A stretch of DNA of 64,000 bases from Chitinophaga pinensis (GCA_945860225.1 CAMAPT010000002.1:62001-126000), one strand, 5' to 3'; shown: positions 34,511 to 44,267, counted from the first letter of the stretch. Notes: generated from the letters alone by a model not told the origin. Program-made: numbers and translations.

Positions 34511-35089
34511 TTAAAAATTAAATTCGATCTGATTTTCTGGATTAGTAAGTTTAAAACTTTTTTTTACGTTATTTACTTCAGCATGAATGATAAGCATCTG
34601 TTGAGGTAAAAAATCATAAAGTAAATGAGTTATTATTTTTAGGTGATTCGGTTGATTGCTTTTTTTTATTTCTAAATATGTCCAAATACAATCTTCTTCT
34701 TTTTCATATCCTACCATGTCAAGAGTTGTTGTTTGATGGTTTATGGAAATAGAAAATCTTTTTTTAATATATTCAAATAATTCGGTTTCCATAACCGCTT
34801 TATTTTTGGGGTTGAGTAAATCAATATATTTACCTGATGTTTTTTTTAGCCCATCTTCAAGGTCGTTGGTAAATAATTTTATACTAACGGACAGAAATTG
34901 TGTTTTGAAATCGTGTTTTATGTCGATGACACCAATGTAAAAAGGATGCCTACAATTGCAGTAATCAGCATAAATAGGAGAAATATTATTAGCTCTAAAA
35001 GATGAACAAACTATAAAAAATAGGACAAGCGAAAACGCCTTTAAATGTTTACCTATATTTTTTAATTTTATCACACACAAAAATAGCAT
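34511..35089 (-). CDS. DUF6702 protein
   Basis: A 192-residue protein with an N-terminal hydrophobic signal (about 15-32: FSLVLFFIVCSSF), then HPFYIGVIDIKHDFKTQFLSVSIKLFTNDLE, a segment ENxxYxxxR-like FEYIKKRFSISIN, and a C-terminal beta part. This is the layout of DUF6702 in Bacteroidota, which often lies near HupE-type and M1-peptidase genes, as here. Function unknown. A TAnnTTTG match on the minus strand (35078-35085) lies inside the first codons as called, so the true start could be a few codons further downstream. Confidence 0.7.
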   Translation of the reverse strand: MLFLCVIKLKNIGKHLKAFSLVLFFIVCSSFRANNISPIYADYCNCRHPFYIGVIDIKHDFKTQFLSVSIKLFTNDLEDGLKKTSGKYIDLLNPKNKAVMETELFEYIKKRFSISINHQTTTLDMVGYEKEEDCIWTYLEIKKSNQPNHLKIITHLLYDFLPQQMLIIHAEVNNVKKSFKLTNPENQIEFNF

Positions 35090-35094
35090 TTTTT

Positions 35095-35688
35095 ATGGAC
35101 GAATTTAGGGTATGGTTTAGTACGGGTCTTCTACATATACTTGATTTAAATGGTTACGATCATATTTTGTATGTAGTTGTTTTAACCGTATTATTTAGTA
35201 TCCGACAATGGAAACAATTATTAGTTCTAACATCGGCTTTTACAATTGGACATTGTTTAACACTTGCTATTAGTACTTTGAATATCATTCAAATTAAACA
35301 AAATATTGTGGAATTTTTAATACCAATGACTATTCTTGTGACTTGTTTAGTAAATTTAATGGAACGACTATTGCCAAATTTTAGGAACGCTGAAGGAGTG
35401 AAAAACTATTATTTAAATTATTCATTAGCCATGTTATTTGGTTTGGTGCATGGCTTAGGATTTTCTTATTTGTTAAAATCGATGTTGGGTAAAGAAGCTT
35501 CGGTTGTTTTTCCATTGCTTTGGTTTAATTTAGGACTAGAATTTGGCCAATTTATAATCGTAGTGATGATGCTTTTATTTTCTGTTTTTTTGGCTAGATT
35601 TACAAAAATCCAAAAACACACTGAGGTAATATGGGTTTCGTTAGCAGCAGCAGGAATAGCTTTTGCTTTATTGGTTCAAAGAATATAA
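35095..35688 (+). CDS. HupE/UreJ-type membrane protein
   Basis: A 197-residue protein with six or seven hydrophobic helices and the family order GLLHILDLNGYDHILYVVVLT, FTIGHCLTLAIS, LFGLVHGLGFSYLL and LLWFNLGLEFGQ. HupE and UreJ proteins are nickel or cobalt permease-like membrane proteins. Here no hydrogenase or urease gene is near, and the neighbour genes are M1 peptidases and an ABC transporter. The start lies 6 bases from the divergent DUF6702 start. Confidence 0.8.
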   Translation: MDEFRVWFSTGLLHILDLNGYDHILYVVVLTVLFSIRQWKQLLVLTSAFTIGHCLTLAISTLNIIQIKQNIVEFLIPMTILVTCLVNLMERLLPNFRNAEGVKNYYLNYSLAMLFGLVHGLGFSYLLKSMLGKEASVVFPLLWFNLGLEFGQFIIVVMMLLFSVFLARFTKIQKHTEVIWVSLAAAGIAFALLVQRI

Positions 35689-35700
35689 AATTTAAAAAAA

Positions 35701-38058
35701 ATGATTCGATATTTTAATCTAACAGGTTGTTTGTGTATGCTGATCTCTTTGGCATACGGTCAAAATATTAAAAACAATCCTATGTCTAATCATGGGAATA
35801 AATTTGAGCAATTAGGAAGCATTTTACCAACTCCCAATGAGCAAAGAACAGCTTCAGGGGCTCCGGGAATTAAATATTGGCAACAAAAAGCAGATTATAA
35901 CATTGAGGCAACATTAGATGAGAAAAATTTAATGTTAATTGGGAAGGAAATAGTTACTTATCATAATAATTCGCCAGATAAGCTTAATTATTTATGGATG
36001 CAACTAGATGAAAATCAGCATGCGACAAATTCTGATGCTAATTTTTTTGATGGTAATAAATTAAATGCACCTTATGATGAAGCAACTATTCGGGCAATGG
36101 ACGTTCATGAACGTTACAAAGATTTAGGCGATCAAATTTTAGCTGTCACGGATGAGTTTGGTAAACCTTTAAAATATGTTGTAAATCAAACAATGATGCG
36201 CATTGATTTGCCCAAAACGTTAAATCCTAACGGAAAGATAAAGTTTGTTGTAAAATGGCAATATAAAATGGGAAATCGTATTGCTATTGGTGGACGCGGT
36301 GGATATGAGTATTTTCCGGAAGATGGTAATTATTTATTTACGCTTACTCAGTGGTATCCTCGTATGTGTGTGTATAGTGATTTTCAGGGATGGCAAAATA
36401 AACAGTTTACAGGAAGAGGAGAGTTTGCTTTGGCATTTGGCGATTACACCGTAAAAATGACAGTTCCTGATGATCACGTGGTTTGTTCAACAGGACAGTG
36501 CCAAAATTATCAACAAGTATTAAGTCCAGTTCAAATGAGAAGATGGAATCAAGCAAATTTAAACTATAATGATGTCACGGAAATAGTCACCTTGGATGAA
36601 TGCACCAAGGCTGAAAAAAACAAAACTAAAGGTACAAAAACTTGGATTTTTAAGGCGGATAGCGTCAGAGATTTTGCATGGGGTTCTTCTCGTAAATTTA
36701 TGTGGGATGCATTGCCTATAAAAGTGGATGGAAAGAAAGTAATGTGTATGAGTTTTTATGGGAAAGAAGCTAATGGTTTATATAGAAAATATTCAACAAA
36801 AACAGTAGCTCACACCATTAAAACGTATTCTAAATTCACTATACCATATACTTACCCTGTAGCTCAAAGTGTTGAGGCGGCCAATGGAATGGAGTACCCA
36901 ATGATTTGTTTTAATTTTGGTCGTACCGAAAAAGATGGTACTTATACTGAAGGAGCTAAATACGGGATGCTAGGAGTTATTATTCACGAAGTTGGACATA
37001 ACTTTTTTCCAATGATAATTAACAGTGATGAACGTCAGTGGAGTTGGTTAGATGAGGGATTAAATACCTTCGTGCAATTTTTAACTGAGCAGGAGTTTGA
37101 TAATAACTATCCATCATCTCGCGGGCCGGCTCATAAACTAGTAGATTACATGCGACTACCAAAAGATCAGCTAGAGCCCATTATGACTAATAGTGAGAAC
37201 ATTAATAATTTTGGCGCTAATGCATATAGTAAACCATGCACGGCGTTGAATATTTTACGTGAAACAGTAATGGGGCGCGAATTATTTGATTTTGCATTTA
37301 AACAATATTGTTCACGTTGGGCATTTAAACATCCAACACCAGCTGATTTTTTTAGAACTATGGAAGATGCAAGTGCGGTTGATTTAGATTGGTTTTGGAG
37401 AGCATGGTTTTATGACATTGAACCAGTTGATGTTTCTTTAGATTCGGTAAAGGCTTTTACTTTTATTAATAATAAAGAAGTACCTGTGAAAATAGACACT
37501 GTGAGGATTTATCCTAAAATGAAAGATACCTTTGAACCAGTTTCAAAAATAAGAAACAGAGAACTAGGATTAAAGTTTTTGGTGGATACAGATACAACTT
37601 TGCGTGATTTCTATTATCACTACAAACCCGATATAAAAACTGAGTTAGAAAAAAAAGCAATTAACCGTAATGAAAATTTAGAAGCGGTAAGTGATTCTGC
37701 TTTTGCAAATATTAAAGAGAAATATTATTATGAAATTTATTTTACCAACAAGGGCGGTTGCGTCACTCCATTAATTATTCAATGGAATTTTAAAGATGGT
37801 ACCACTGAAATTGACAGAGTAAATGCTTATGTCTGGCGCAAGAACGAAAAGAGTGTTGTTAAGACTTATGCTAAAAATAAAGAAGTAGTTTCTATTGTTT
37901 TTGATCCATATAAAGAAACGTGTGACATTGATGAAAAAAATAATAGTTGGAATGTTAAAGAAGTGCCTAGCCGTTTTGACCTATTTAAAGGGAAAACAGT
38001 TGGTCGCGGACAAAGCACCGGCGGAAATCCTATGCAAAAGGCTAAGGAAGGGAAATAG
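35701..38058 (+). CDS. M1-family metallopeptidase (exported)
   Basis: A 785-residue gluzincin with a signal peptide (cleavage near LAYGQN). The zinc motif is HEVGHNFF followed 18 residues later by the third ligand in WLDEGLN (HExxH-x18-E). The substrate-binding segment is GMEYPMI, close to the GxMEN motif of aminopeptidases. The C-terminal third has no zinc residues and contains beta-rich segments. The product would cleave peptides in the periplasm or outside the cell. It follows HupE by 12 bases and precedes the ABC permease by 6 bases. Confidence 0.9.
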   Translation: MIRYFNLTGCLCMLISLAYGQNIKNNPMSNHGNKFEQLGSILPTPNEQRTASGAPGIKYWQQKADYNIEATLDEKNLMLIGKEIVTYHNNSPDKLNYLWMQLDENQHATNSDANFFDGNKLNAPYDEATIRAMDVHERYKDLGDQILAVTDEFGKPLKYVVNQTMMRIDLPKTLNPNGKIKFVVKWQYKMGNRIAIGGRGGYEYFPEDGNYLFTLTQWYPRMCVYSDFQGWQNKQFTGRGEFALAFGDYTVKMTVPDDHVVCSTGQCQNYQQVLSPVQMRRWNQANLNYNDVTEIVTLDECTKAEKNKTKGTKTWIFKADSVRDFAWGSSRKFMWDALPIKVDGKKVMCMSFYGKEANGLYRKYSTKTVAHTIKTYSKFTIPYTYPVAQSVEAANGMEYPMICFNFGRTEKDGTYTEGAKYGMLGVIIHEVGHNFFPMIINSDERQWSWLDEGLNTFVQFLTEQEFDNNYPSSRGPAHKLVDYMRLPKDQLEPIMTNSENINNFGANAYSKPCTALNILRETVMGRELFDFAFKQYCSRWAFKHPTPADFFRTMEDASAVDLDWFWRAWFYDIEPVDVSLDSVKAFTFINNKEVPVKIDTVRIYPKMKDTFEPVSKIRNRELGLKFLVDTDTTLRDFYYHYKPDIKTELEKKAINRNENLEAVSDSAFANIKEKYYYEIYFTNKGGCVTPLIIQWNFKDGTTEIDRVNAYVWRKNEKSVVKTYAKNKEVVSIVFDPYKETCDIDEKNNSWNVKEVPSRFDLFKGKTVGRGQSTGGNPMQKAKEGK

Positions 38059-38064
38059 TTTCAA

Positions 38065-38988
38065 ATGAATCAACTTCTTAAAATAAGATACTTTCAATTA
38101 AAAAGAGATTTAGGTTTTTTATTTTTTGTGATTGTTGCATTAGTATCTTGTGTTTCTTTTTTAGTATTTAATCATCAAGAACAAATAGGTTTATATACAA
38201 CATGGATTGTTGTGTTTTTGTTTTATAGTTTTCATAAAAATCGTGGAGATATTGCATTTTTAGCTAAGCATTTTGAAAAAGCTAAATTTCAATTGATTAT
38301 TGAGTATCAGTTGTTTTTATTTCCGGTTTCAATTCCTTGTTTGTTTACGAATTACTGGTATTGTTTTTTTGTTCTGCATGGTTTTGTTTTGGTGATTCCA
38401 TTTTTAAATATAAAATCTAAATACAGTTTAAAATATAATTTTGTTACTCGTTTATTTAAGAATGATTTTATATTTATTTCAGGAGTAAGAAGGAATTTAG
38501 TATCATTAGTTATTTTGTTTTTGTTGGCTTTGGCTCTTAGTCCTTTAAAATTGTTTCCATTAGTGGCTTTATTTTTATTTAATAATGTAGTGTTTTCGTT
38601 TTATGAATACAATGAAAGTGTACAGATATTACAGGCACTTCAAAAAACACCCAAACAGTTGATGGCATCTCTTTTAAATTTTGGGGTGAAAAAAATGTTG
38701 TTTGTTAATTTTCCAATCCTTTTAATCAATACCATATTTAATCCTGATTTATGGATGTTTAATATGTATTTTTTAGCCTATAATATTTTGATATTGGCTA
38801 CAGTCATTGCTTTAAAATACGAGAGTTATCAATATAAAAAATCAGTAAGTAATCATCAAATAAAATTAATTGTTATGATTTTAGGTTTATTTATTCCATA
38901 CTTATTTCCATTAACTATTATATTTTATATTCAATCAAGAGCCGGAGCTATTGAAAATTTAAGTCATTATTTAGATGTTGTCAATTAA
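38065..38988 (+). CDS. ABC transporter permease-like membrane protein
   Basis: A 307-residue protein with about eight hydrophobic helices and no clear motif, which fits the permease half of a small ABC exporter. It overlaps the ATPase gene by 14 bases. The residues are typical of inner-membrane segments in Bacteroidota. The substrate is not evident. The setting between two M1 peptidases suggests peptide handling, but that is only an inference. Confidence 0.75.
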   Translation: MNQLLKIRYFQLKRDLGFLFFVIVALVSCVSFLVFNHQEQIGLYTTWIVVFLFYSFHKNRGDIAFLAKHFEKAKFQLIIEYQLFLFPVSIPCLFTNYWYCFFVLHGFVLVIPFLNIKSKYSLKYNFVTRLFKNDFIFISGVRRNLVSLVILFLLALALSPLKLFPLVALFLFNNVVFSFYEYNESVQILQALQKTPKQLMASLLNFGVKKMLFVNFPILLINTIFNPDLWMFNMYFLAYNILILATVIALKYESYQYKKSVSNHQIKLIVMILGLFIPYLFPLTIIFYIQSRAGAIENLSHYLDVVN

Positions 38989-39661
38989 AGATTTGTCGTT
39001 TTGTTATAGCGAAGAACCAGTTTTAAAAGATATTAATATATCTTTCGAGACTAATCATATTCATGGGATTGTAGGATTGAACGGAAGTGGTAAAACAACT
39101 TTTTTTAATGTGTTAGCTGGATTTTTACCCCCTGATAATGGAACTATATTAATTAATAATGCTGAGGTTTTGAAGAAGAATATCGCCTATATTGATGCAG
39201 AATCTTTTTTCTATCCGAAACTTACAGCTTCTGAATTTTTGTCTGTATTCCCTAAAACTAATAGCAATTTTAACGAGAAAGATTTAGCGCTCATTTTTAA
39301 TTTGCCACTAGAAGAGTTTATTGAAAATTATTCTACCGGGATGAAGAAAAAATTGTTGATTCTATCTCAGTTAAAACAAGACAAACAATTGTTTATTTTT
39401 GATGAGCCCTTTAATGGCTTGGATATAGAGTCAAATAAATCATTACATTATATTATTGAACTGTTAAATAAAAGAGGAAAAACAATATTTATTGCTTCTC
39501 ATATTATTGAACCATTATTTGGATTATGCCATCAAATCCACCATTTAAAAAATAAAAATTTTGCAAAGAGTTATCTGCCAAAGGAATATGAATTATTAAA
39601 TACTGAAGTTTTTGGTGAATTTGATGAACATTTAAAAAACACATTAAGCCAGTCTTTATGA
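38975..39661 (+). CDS. ABC transporter ATP-binding protein
   Basis: A 228-residue ATPase. Walker A is GLNGSGKTT at residues 34-42, the ABC signature is YSTGMKKKL at about 119-127, and Walker B is LFIFDEP at about 139-145. It is followed by FNGLD. There is no membrane segment, so it pairs with the permease encoded upstream, whose gene overlaps by 14 bases. The stop overlaps the start of the following M1 peptidase by four bases (ATGA). Whether import or export is served is not known. Confidence 0.93.
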   Translation: MLSIKDLSFCYSEEPVLKDINISFETNHIHGIVGLNGSGKTTFFNVLAGFLPPDNGTILINNAEVLKKNIAYIDAESFFYPKLTASEFLSVFPKTNSNFNEKDLALIFNLPLEEFIENYSTGMKKKLLILSQLKQDKQLFIFDEPFNGLDIESNKSLHYIIELLNKRGKTIFIASHIIEPLFGLCHQIHHLKNKNFAKSYLPKEYELLNTEVFGEFDEHLKNTLSQSL

Positions 39662-41295
39662 GAAATATAATTGTATTGCTTTTTTTATGTTTCTCTATTG
39701 TTACATTAGCTCAATCAAAAGGATTTACTAAAGAAGATACTCTGATAGGAAGTAATACATCTTACAGAGCATGGTGGGATGTGATACATTATAATGTTTC
39801 AGTAAAACCTGATTTTAAAAATAAATCTATTTCAGGAAATTCTATTATAACTTATAAAGTAGTAGCAGATAGTTTGCCTTACATTATGCAAATTGATTTA
39901 CAAAAACCTTTGTATGTTGACTCTGTATTTTTCGATAGGATTAAAGCCACCAATTACAAAAATGAAAATAATAGATGGATATTCAATTTAAATCCTCAAC
40001 AAAAAAACTCTGAGCATACTATTCAATTGTTTTATCATGGTAAACCAAAAGAAGCGGTTAATCCACCATGGAAAGGAGGTTTTGTTTGGAAAAAAGATTC
40101 TTTAGGTAATCCTTGGATGAGTGTAGCTTGTCAAGGTATTGGAGCTAGTGTTTGGTTTCCTTGTAAAGATGTTCAAAGTGAAGAACCCGAAAACGGAGCA
40201 GAATTAACGATGTTAGTGCCAGATACATTGGTTGCCATTGGTAATGGTATTTTAGTCCATCAGCAAAAAATCGGAAAAGACCTTGTTTCTTATACCTGGC
40301 AAGTAAATAATATTATTAATAGTTATGATATTATTCCATATATAGGTAAATATACTGTTATAAATGATTCAATAATTGGAGAAAATGGGTTATTAAAAAC
40401 TGATTATTGGGTTTTAAATTATAATGTGGAAAAGGCAAAACAACATCTTAAGTCCAATGTTGTCAAAACAATTAAATGCCTCGAACACTGGTTTGGTTCT
40501 TATCCCTTTTATTCTGATACCTATAAAATAGTTGAATCGCCTTATTTAGGTATGGAGCATCAAAGCAACATAGCTTACGGAAATTCATACCTTAATGGTT
40601 ATGCAGGCAAAGATTTATCAAAAACAGGTTGGGGACTGAAATGGGATTTTATTGTAGTACACGAAACTGCTCACGAGTGGTTTGGTAACAGTATTACGGC
40701 ATTGGATGTAGCTGATAATTGGATACATGAAGGATTTGCCTCTTATGCAGAAGTGTTATTTACAGAATGTGAATACGGGAAAGAAGCCGGAAATGATTAT
40801 TGCGAGGGTATTAGAACATCTATTGACAATGATATACCGGTTATAGGAAAGTATGACGTAAAAAAAGAGGGGAGTGGTGACATGTATAACAAAGGCAGCA
40901 ATGTCATACACATGATACGCCAAATTATAGACAATGATGATAAATTTCGGTTACTTTTAAGAGACATCTCAAAAACATTTTATCATAAGATTATCACTAC
41001 AAAAGAATTTGAAGAATTTTTGATTCTTAAATCCGGAAAAAATATTAAACCTATATTTGATCAGTATTTAAGAACTGTTCAAATTCCGAGATTAGAATAT
41101 AAAATTAGTAATGACACTTTGTTTTATAGGTATTCGAATTGTATAAATTCATTCAATATGCCGGTTAAAATTACAGCAGAAAATGAAATTTGGATCTCAC
41201 CCACCACTCAGTGGCAATACATAGAACTTAATCGGCCAAGGCAATCTATTTCCTTAAATAGAAACTTTTATCTTAGCTTAATTAAGGTCAAGTAA
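39658..41295 (+). CDS. M1-family metallopeptidase, second copy
   Basis: A 545-residue peptidase with a signal peptide (near TLAQSK). The active site is HETAHEWF followed by the third ligand in WIHEGF (HExxH-x18-E), and the GxMEN-type motif is GMEHQS with His in place of Asn. It is shorter than the first M1 peptidase and lacks its long C-terminal part. It overlaps the ATPase gene by four bases and ends the five-gene run HupE, M1, permease, ATPase, M1. Confidence 0.9.
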   Translation: MRNIIVLLFLCFSIVTLAQSKGFTKEDTLIGSNTSYRAWWDVIHYNVSVKPDFKNKSISGNSIITYKVVADSLPYIMQIDLQKPLYVDSVFFDRIKATNYKNENNRWIFNLNPQQKNSEHTIQLFYHGKPKEAVNPPWKGGFVWKKDSLGNPWMSVACQGIGASVWFPCKDVQSEEPENGAELTMLVPDTLVAIGNGILVHQQKIGKDLVSYTWQVNNIINSYDIIPYIGKYTVINDSIIGENGLLKTDYWVLNYNVEKAKQHLKSNVVKTIKCLEHWFGSYPFYSDTYKIVESPYLGMEHQSNIAYGNSYLNGYAGKDLSKTGWGLKWDFIVVHETAHEWFGNSITALDVADNWIHEGFASYAEVLFTECEYGKEAGNDYCEGIRTSIDNDIPVIGKYDVKKEGSGDMYNKGSNVIHMIRQIIDNDDKFRLLLRDISKTFYHKIITTKEFEEFLILKSGKNIKPIFDQYLRTVQIPRLEYKISNDTLFYRYSNCINSFNMPVKITAENEIWISPTTQWQYIELNRPRQSISLNRNFYLSLIKVK

Positions 41296-41367
41296 AAAAC
41301 ATTTTTAAAGTGGGTTGAAACAGAATCTTAACTAGATTTTATTAAAGTATTGTAAAATTAAAAGTTG

Positions 41368-41871
41368 TTAAACTAAGTAAACAGCCTCTTTATTTTTTTT
41401 AGAGAAATCTGTATCTATTCTTTCTTGAAGTGTTGTAGATAATGAAAGCCCAACAAAATCTGCTTTTACCGGAAACCGAGTATGGCTGCGATCTACTAAT
41501 ACGAGCGTATTTAGTTGTTTAACGGGTTTATTTAAAAACAATTTAACAGCATAAATAAGTGTTTTACCACTATTCAACACATCATCTACCAATATCACTG
41601 ATTTGTTTACGAAATCTTTTTCTGTAAAGTCAATTTTTGGTTCAAATGACCATGGATTTTCTTTATCTATTTTTATTTTACCTAGTTTAATTTTAATGGA
41701 AGAAATAGTCGTTAAAATATCCACAATTCTTTGAGCTACTTTGTATCCATTACCGTCTATGCCAACAATTAATAATTCTTTTTCTTTGAAATTATTTTCA
41801 TAAACCTGATAAGCCATCCGATTTAATTTTTGATTGATTTGAACAGAGTTAAGTATCTTAGTTTTTTGCAT
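41368..41871 (-). CDS. Phosphoribosyltransferase-family protein (PyrR/hpt-like)
   Basis: A 167-residue protein with the PRPP-binding motif SVILVDDVLNSGKT at about residues 92-105. The segment LIVGIDGNGYKVAQRIVDIL at the start is like the purine or uracil PRTase N-terminus. A PRTase role in purine or pyrimidine salvage, or a PyrR-like regulator, fits the sequence. A TAnnTTTG box on the minus strand (41890-41897) precedes the start but lacks a matching -33 element. Confidence 0.75.
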   Translation of the reverse strand: MQKTKILNSVQINQKLNRMAYQVYENNFKEKELLIVGIDGNGYKVAQRIVDILTTISSIKIKLGKIKIDKENPWSFEPKIDFTEKDFVNKSVILVDDVLNSGKTLIYAVKLFLNKPVKQLNTLVLVDRSHTRFPVKADFVGLSLSTTLQERIDTDFSKKNKEAVYLV

Positions 41872-41897
41872 AAATTAAGTTTTAATAAACAAATGTA

Positions 41898-42674
41898 TTA
41901 ATTGCCTCTGAATTCAGGTTTTCGTTTTTCCAAAAAGGCCTGCACGCCTTCTTTGTAATCAAATGTATTAGCAGCTTCTGTTTGTGCCACGCCTTCTCGT
42001 TCTAGTTGTTTATCGAAGGTATTCAACAAACTTTCATTTAACAATCGTTTAGTTAACCCAAAAGCTTTTGTAGGCATATTAGATATATTGTGAACAAATT
42101 CTAATACATCTTGCGAAAATGTTTCGTCTGAAAATACTTTGTAAACCATTCCCATTTGTTGGGCTTCGGTAGCAGAAATTTTATCACCGGTAAACATTAA
42201 GGCTGTAGCTCTCTGAAATCCGATTAATCGAGGTAAGAAAAACGTACCACCACTATCAGGTATTAGTCCGATTTTACTAAATGCCTGAATAAAAGATGCA
42301 GTGTGGCGAGCAGTTACAATATCACAAGCAAGCGCAATATTTGCACCAGCACCAGCAGCTACTCCATTTACAGCAGCAATAATTGGTTTTTCGATATTTC
42401 TGATTTTTAATATTATAGGATTATAATGTTCCTCTACAATTTTTGTAATTCCTGGACCATTCGGGTCAATTGCTTCTGCTAAATCTTGTCCGGCACAAAA
42501 AGCTTTGCCCGATCCGGTTATAACTATGGCTCTCACATTGTCGTCTATTTTTGCTTTGTCTAAGGCTTCATGAAGCTGTAAGGCCATTTCGCGATTAAAG
42601 CTATTGAATTTATCAGGTCGGCTTAAGGTAATTATCATCACCTTTTCTACTAGTTCAGTAATTATATAACTCAT
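41898..42674 (-). CDS. paaG: Enoyl-CoA hydratase/isomerase, PaaG-type
   Basis: A crotonase-fold protein of about 258 residues. It begins with MSYIITELVEKVMIITLSRPDK, the motif AVNGVAAGAGANIALACDI carries the oxyanion-hole turn, and GLIPDSGGTFFLPRL holds the PaaG-type catalytic Asp. This points to 1,2-epoxyphenylacetyl-CoA isomerase in the phenylacetate pathway. An upstream ATG at 42716 would add 14 residues and overlap paaD. The ATG at 42674 was chosen because it matches the family start and leaves a 19-base gap. Last gene of the paa run. Confidence 0.85.
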   Translation of the reverse strand: MSYIITELVEKVMIITLSRPDKFNSFNREMALQLHEALDKAKIDDNVRAIVITGSGKAFCAGQDLAEAIDPNGPGITKIVEEHYNPIILKIRNIEKPIIAAVNGVAAGAGANIALACDIVTARHTASFIQAFSKIGLIPDSGGTFFLPRLIGFQRATALMFTGDKISATEAQQMGMVYKVFSDETFSQDVLEFVHNISNMPTKAFGLTKRLLNESLLNTFDKQLEREGVAQTEAANTFDYKEGVQAFLEKRKPEFRGN

Positions 42675-42693
42675 ATTTTTTTGTAGAATATTT

Positions 42694-43182
42694 TTAAATA
42701 CATTTAAAGTAATCAAATGGTTCTAGGCAATCTTGACATTGGTATAAGGCTTTACAGGCGGTGCTTCCAAACTGAGAAATAAGTTTGGTGTTTGAAGATT
42801 TGCATTGCGGACATTGAACCGTTTTAGGCTTGCCAGTTAGCCAACTTTTATCTTCTGAAGTATGCTCTGGAGGCGCAATACCATAAGCTTTTAGTTTTTC
42901 TTTCGCCTCTGGTGTTATCCAGTCAGTTGTCCAAGCTGGGGAATAAATGGTTTCAATATTAATGTCCGTAAACCCATTTTCCATCAATTTTTTTTTAACA
43001 TCATCCTCTATTTGTTTCATAGCAGGACATCCGGAGTAGGTGGGTGTAATTTTTAAATGGATACTGGAATTTGTAATAATTTCAATATCCCTAACAACAC
43101 CAAGTTCAACAATTGTAATTACTGGTATTTCAGGGTCAGCAATTTCTGAAAGTAATGAGATGATATGTTTTTTAGTGGTCAA
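42694..43182 (-). CDS. paaD: Phenylacetyl-CoA epoxidase assembly protein PaaD
   Basis: A 162-residue protein. The N-terminal MIP18/DUF59 domain has IADPEIPVITIVELGVVRDI and PTYSGCPAM, and the C-terminal zinc-ribbon-like part has CPQC...CKALYQCQDC. PaaD is needed for a working PaaABCE complex and probably helps to build or load its iron centres. It is separated from paaC by 237 bases containing a short membrane-peptide frame, which is wider than in most paa operons. Confidence 0.9.
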   Translation of the reverse strand: MTTKKHIISLLSEIADPEIPVITIVELGVVRDIEIITNSSIHLKITPTYSGCPAMKQIEDDVKKKLMENGFTDINIETIYSPAWTTDWITPEAKEKLKAYGIAPPEHTSEDKSWLTGKPKTVQCPQCKSSNTKLISQFGSTACKALYQCQDCLEPFDYFKCI

Positions 43183-43228
43183 TGAATTTTAAATATTTGA
43201 AGATTGATTTTAAGGAATAACTTTTTAT

Positions 43229-43336
43229 TCAAAGTATAAAAATAGCCGCAATAATCATAATTAAAATAATAATTAAGTACTGCCATACATCTACAAAGTA
43301 AGGAGATAGTTTTTTCCAGGTTTCTTTTATATTCAT
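43229..43336 (-). CDS. Possible 35-residue single-TM peptide
   Basis: ATG at 43336 (minus strand) opens a 35-codon frame: MNIKETWKKLSPYFVDVWQY, then about 15 hydrophobic residues (Leu/Ile-rich) to the stop. It has the shape of a one-helix membrane peptide with a charged start. It is on the operon strand between paaC and paaD. No homologue is recognised, and it could be chance. Confidence 0.4.
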   Translation of the reverse strand: MNIKETWKKLSPYFVDVWQYLIIILIMIIAAIFIL

Positions 43337-43419
43337 AAGGTAAATTATCTATCAAAAGTAAGATTAAAATTAATTTTGATAGTAAAATTCAAAAATGAAT
43401 AACTACTAAATAGTATTAT

Positions 43420-44178
43420 TTACCATTTTGCATTTGGGTACATACGCGGTAATGCCTGCATCTCTGCTAAAATATAACCTAAATGTTCGGTATGAACGCC
43501 TTTGCGGCTTCCGGTTTGCATAAATACGTTTTCGGGCTTGCTTAAGGTTGATTTATTCAATAATTCCGTTATATATTGATCCCATTTTGTTTTCACGATG
43601 CTTAAATCAACAGCAATTCCTTCTTTAATTAATACTTCGTCAACTTCATTCATTTCAAACAATTCATCAGTAAACTGCCATAATTCATTTAAGGCATTTT
43701 GAGCTTTTATATGACTTTCATTTGTCCCATCGCCAAAACGTTCTACCCAAGAAGAGCTATGACGTAAATGATAAGTTACTTCTTTAATAGATTTTTGAGC
43801 AATGCCAGCTAAGGTTTCATCTTTACTTTTAGATAATTCTTGGTAAAAATAAAAATCAAAACAATCCATAAATACCTGACGAACAATAGTTCTAGCATAA
43901 TCACCATTAGGTAACTCAGTTAGTTGTACATTAAAAAACTGTCTATCATTTCTAAAATAAGCTAGGTCATCTTCTGTTCTTCCTTTATTTTCAACAGATG
44001 CGGCATATTCTAGAAAGGATTTAGCTGCTCCGGTAATGTCTAAGGCAATGTTTGTTAAAGCCAAATCTTCTTCCAAAAATGGTCCGTGTCCCGTCCACTC
44101 ACTTAATCTTTGCCCTAAAATTAAATTAGTATCGCCTAAGCGAAGTGTATAGTTAAATAAAGCTGTTTTTAAATCCAT
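43420..44178 (-). CDS. paaC: Phenylacetyl-CoA epoxidase subunit PaaC
   Basis: A 252-residue ferritin-like structural subunit with the family segments RLSEWTGHGPFLEEDLALTNIALDITGAA, FLEYAA and HLRHSSSWVERFGDGTNESH. It pairs with PaaA in the oxygenase core that forms the ring epoxide of phenylacetyl-CoA. The position behind paaB with an 89-base gap fits the usual paaABCD order. Confidence 0.95.
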   Translation of the reverse strand: MDLKTALFNYTLRLGDTNLILGQRLSEWTGHGPFLEEDLALTNIALDITGAAKSFLEYAASVENKGRTEDDLAYFRNDRQFFNVQLTELPNGDYARTIVRQVFMDCFDFYFYQELSKSKDETLAGIAQKSIKEVTYHLRHSSSWVERFGDGTNESHIKAQNALNELWQFTDELFEMNEVDEVLIKEGIAVDLSIVKTKWDQYITELLNKSTLSKPENVFMQTGSRKGVHTEHLGYILAEMQALPRMYPNAKW

Positions 44179-44267
44179 TGAATTGAAAAGTTGAAAGATT
44201 GAATGTAGTTGATTTTTATAAAAATAATTACTCTAATTATTGAAAATTAAAAATGCTTAAAGAGTAA

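Noticed and set aside
41890-41897. -7 box for the phosphoribosyltransferase gene
   Set aside because: No -33 element at the right spacing. Mentioned in the gene entry but not listed as a promoter.
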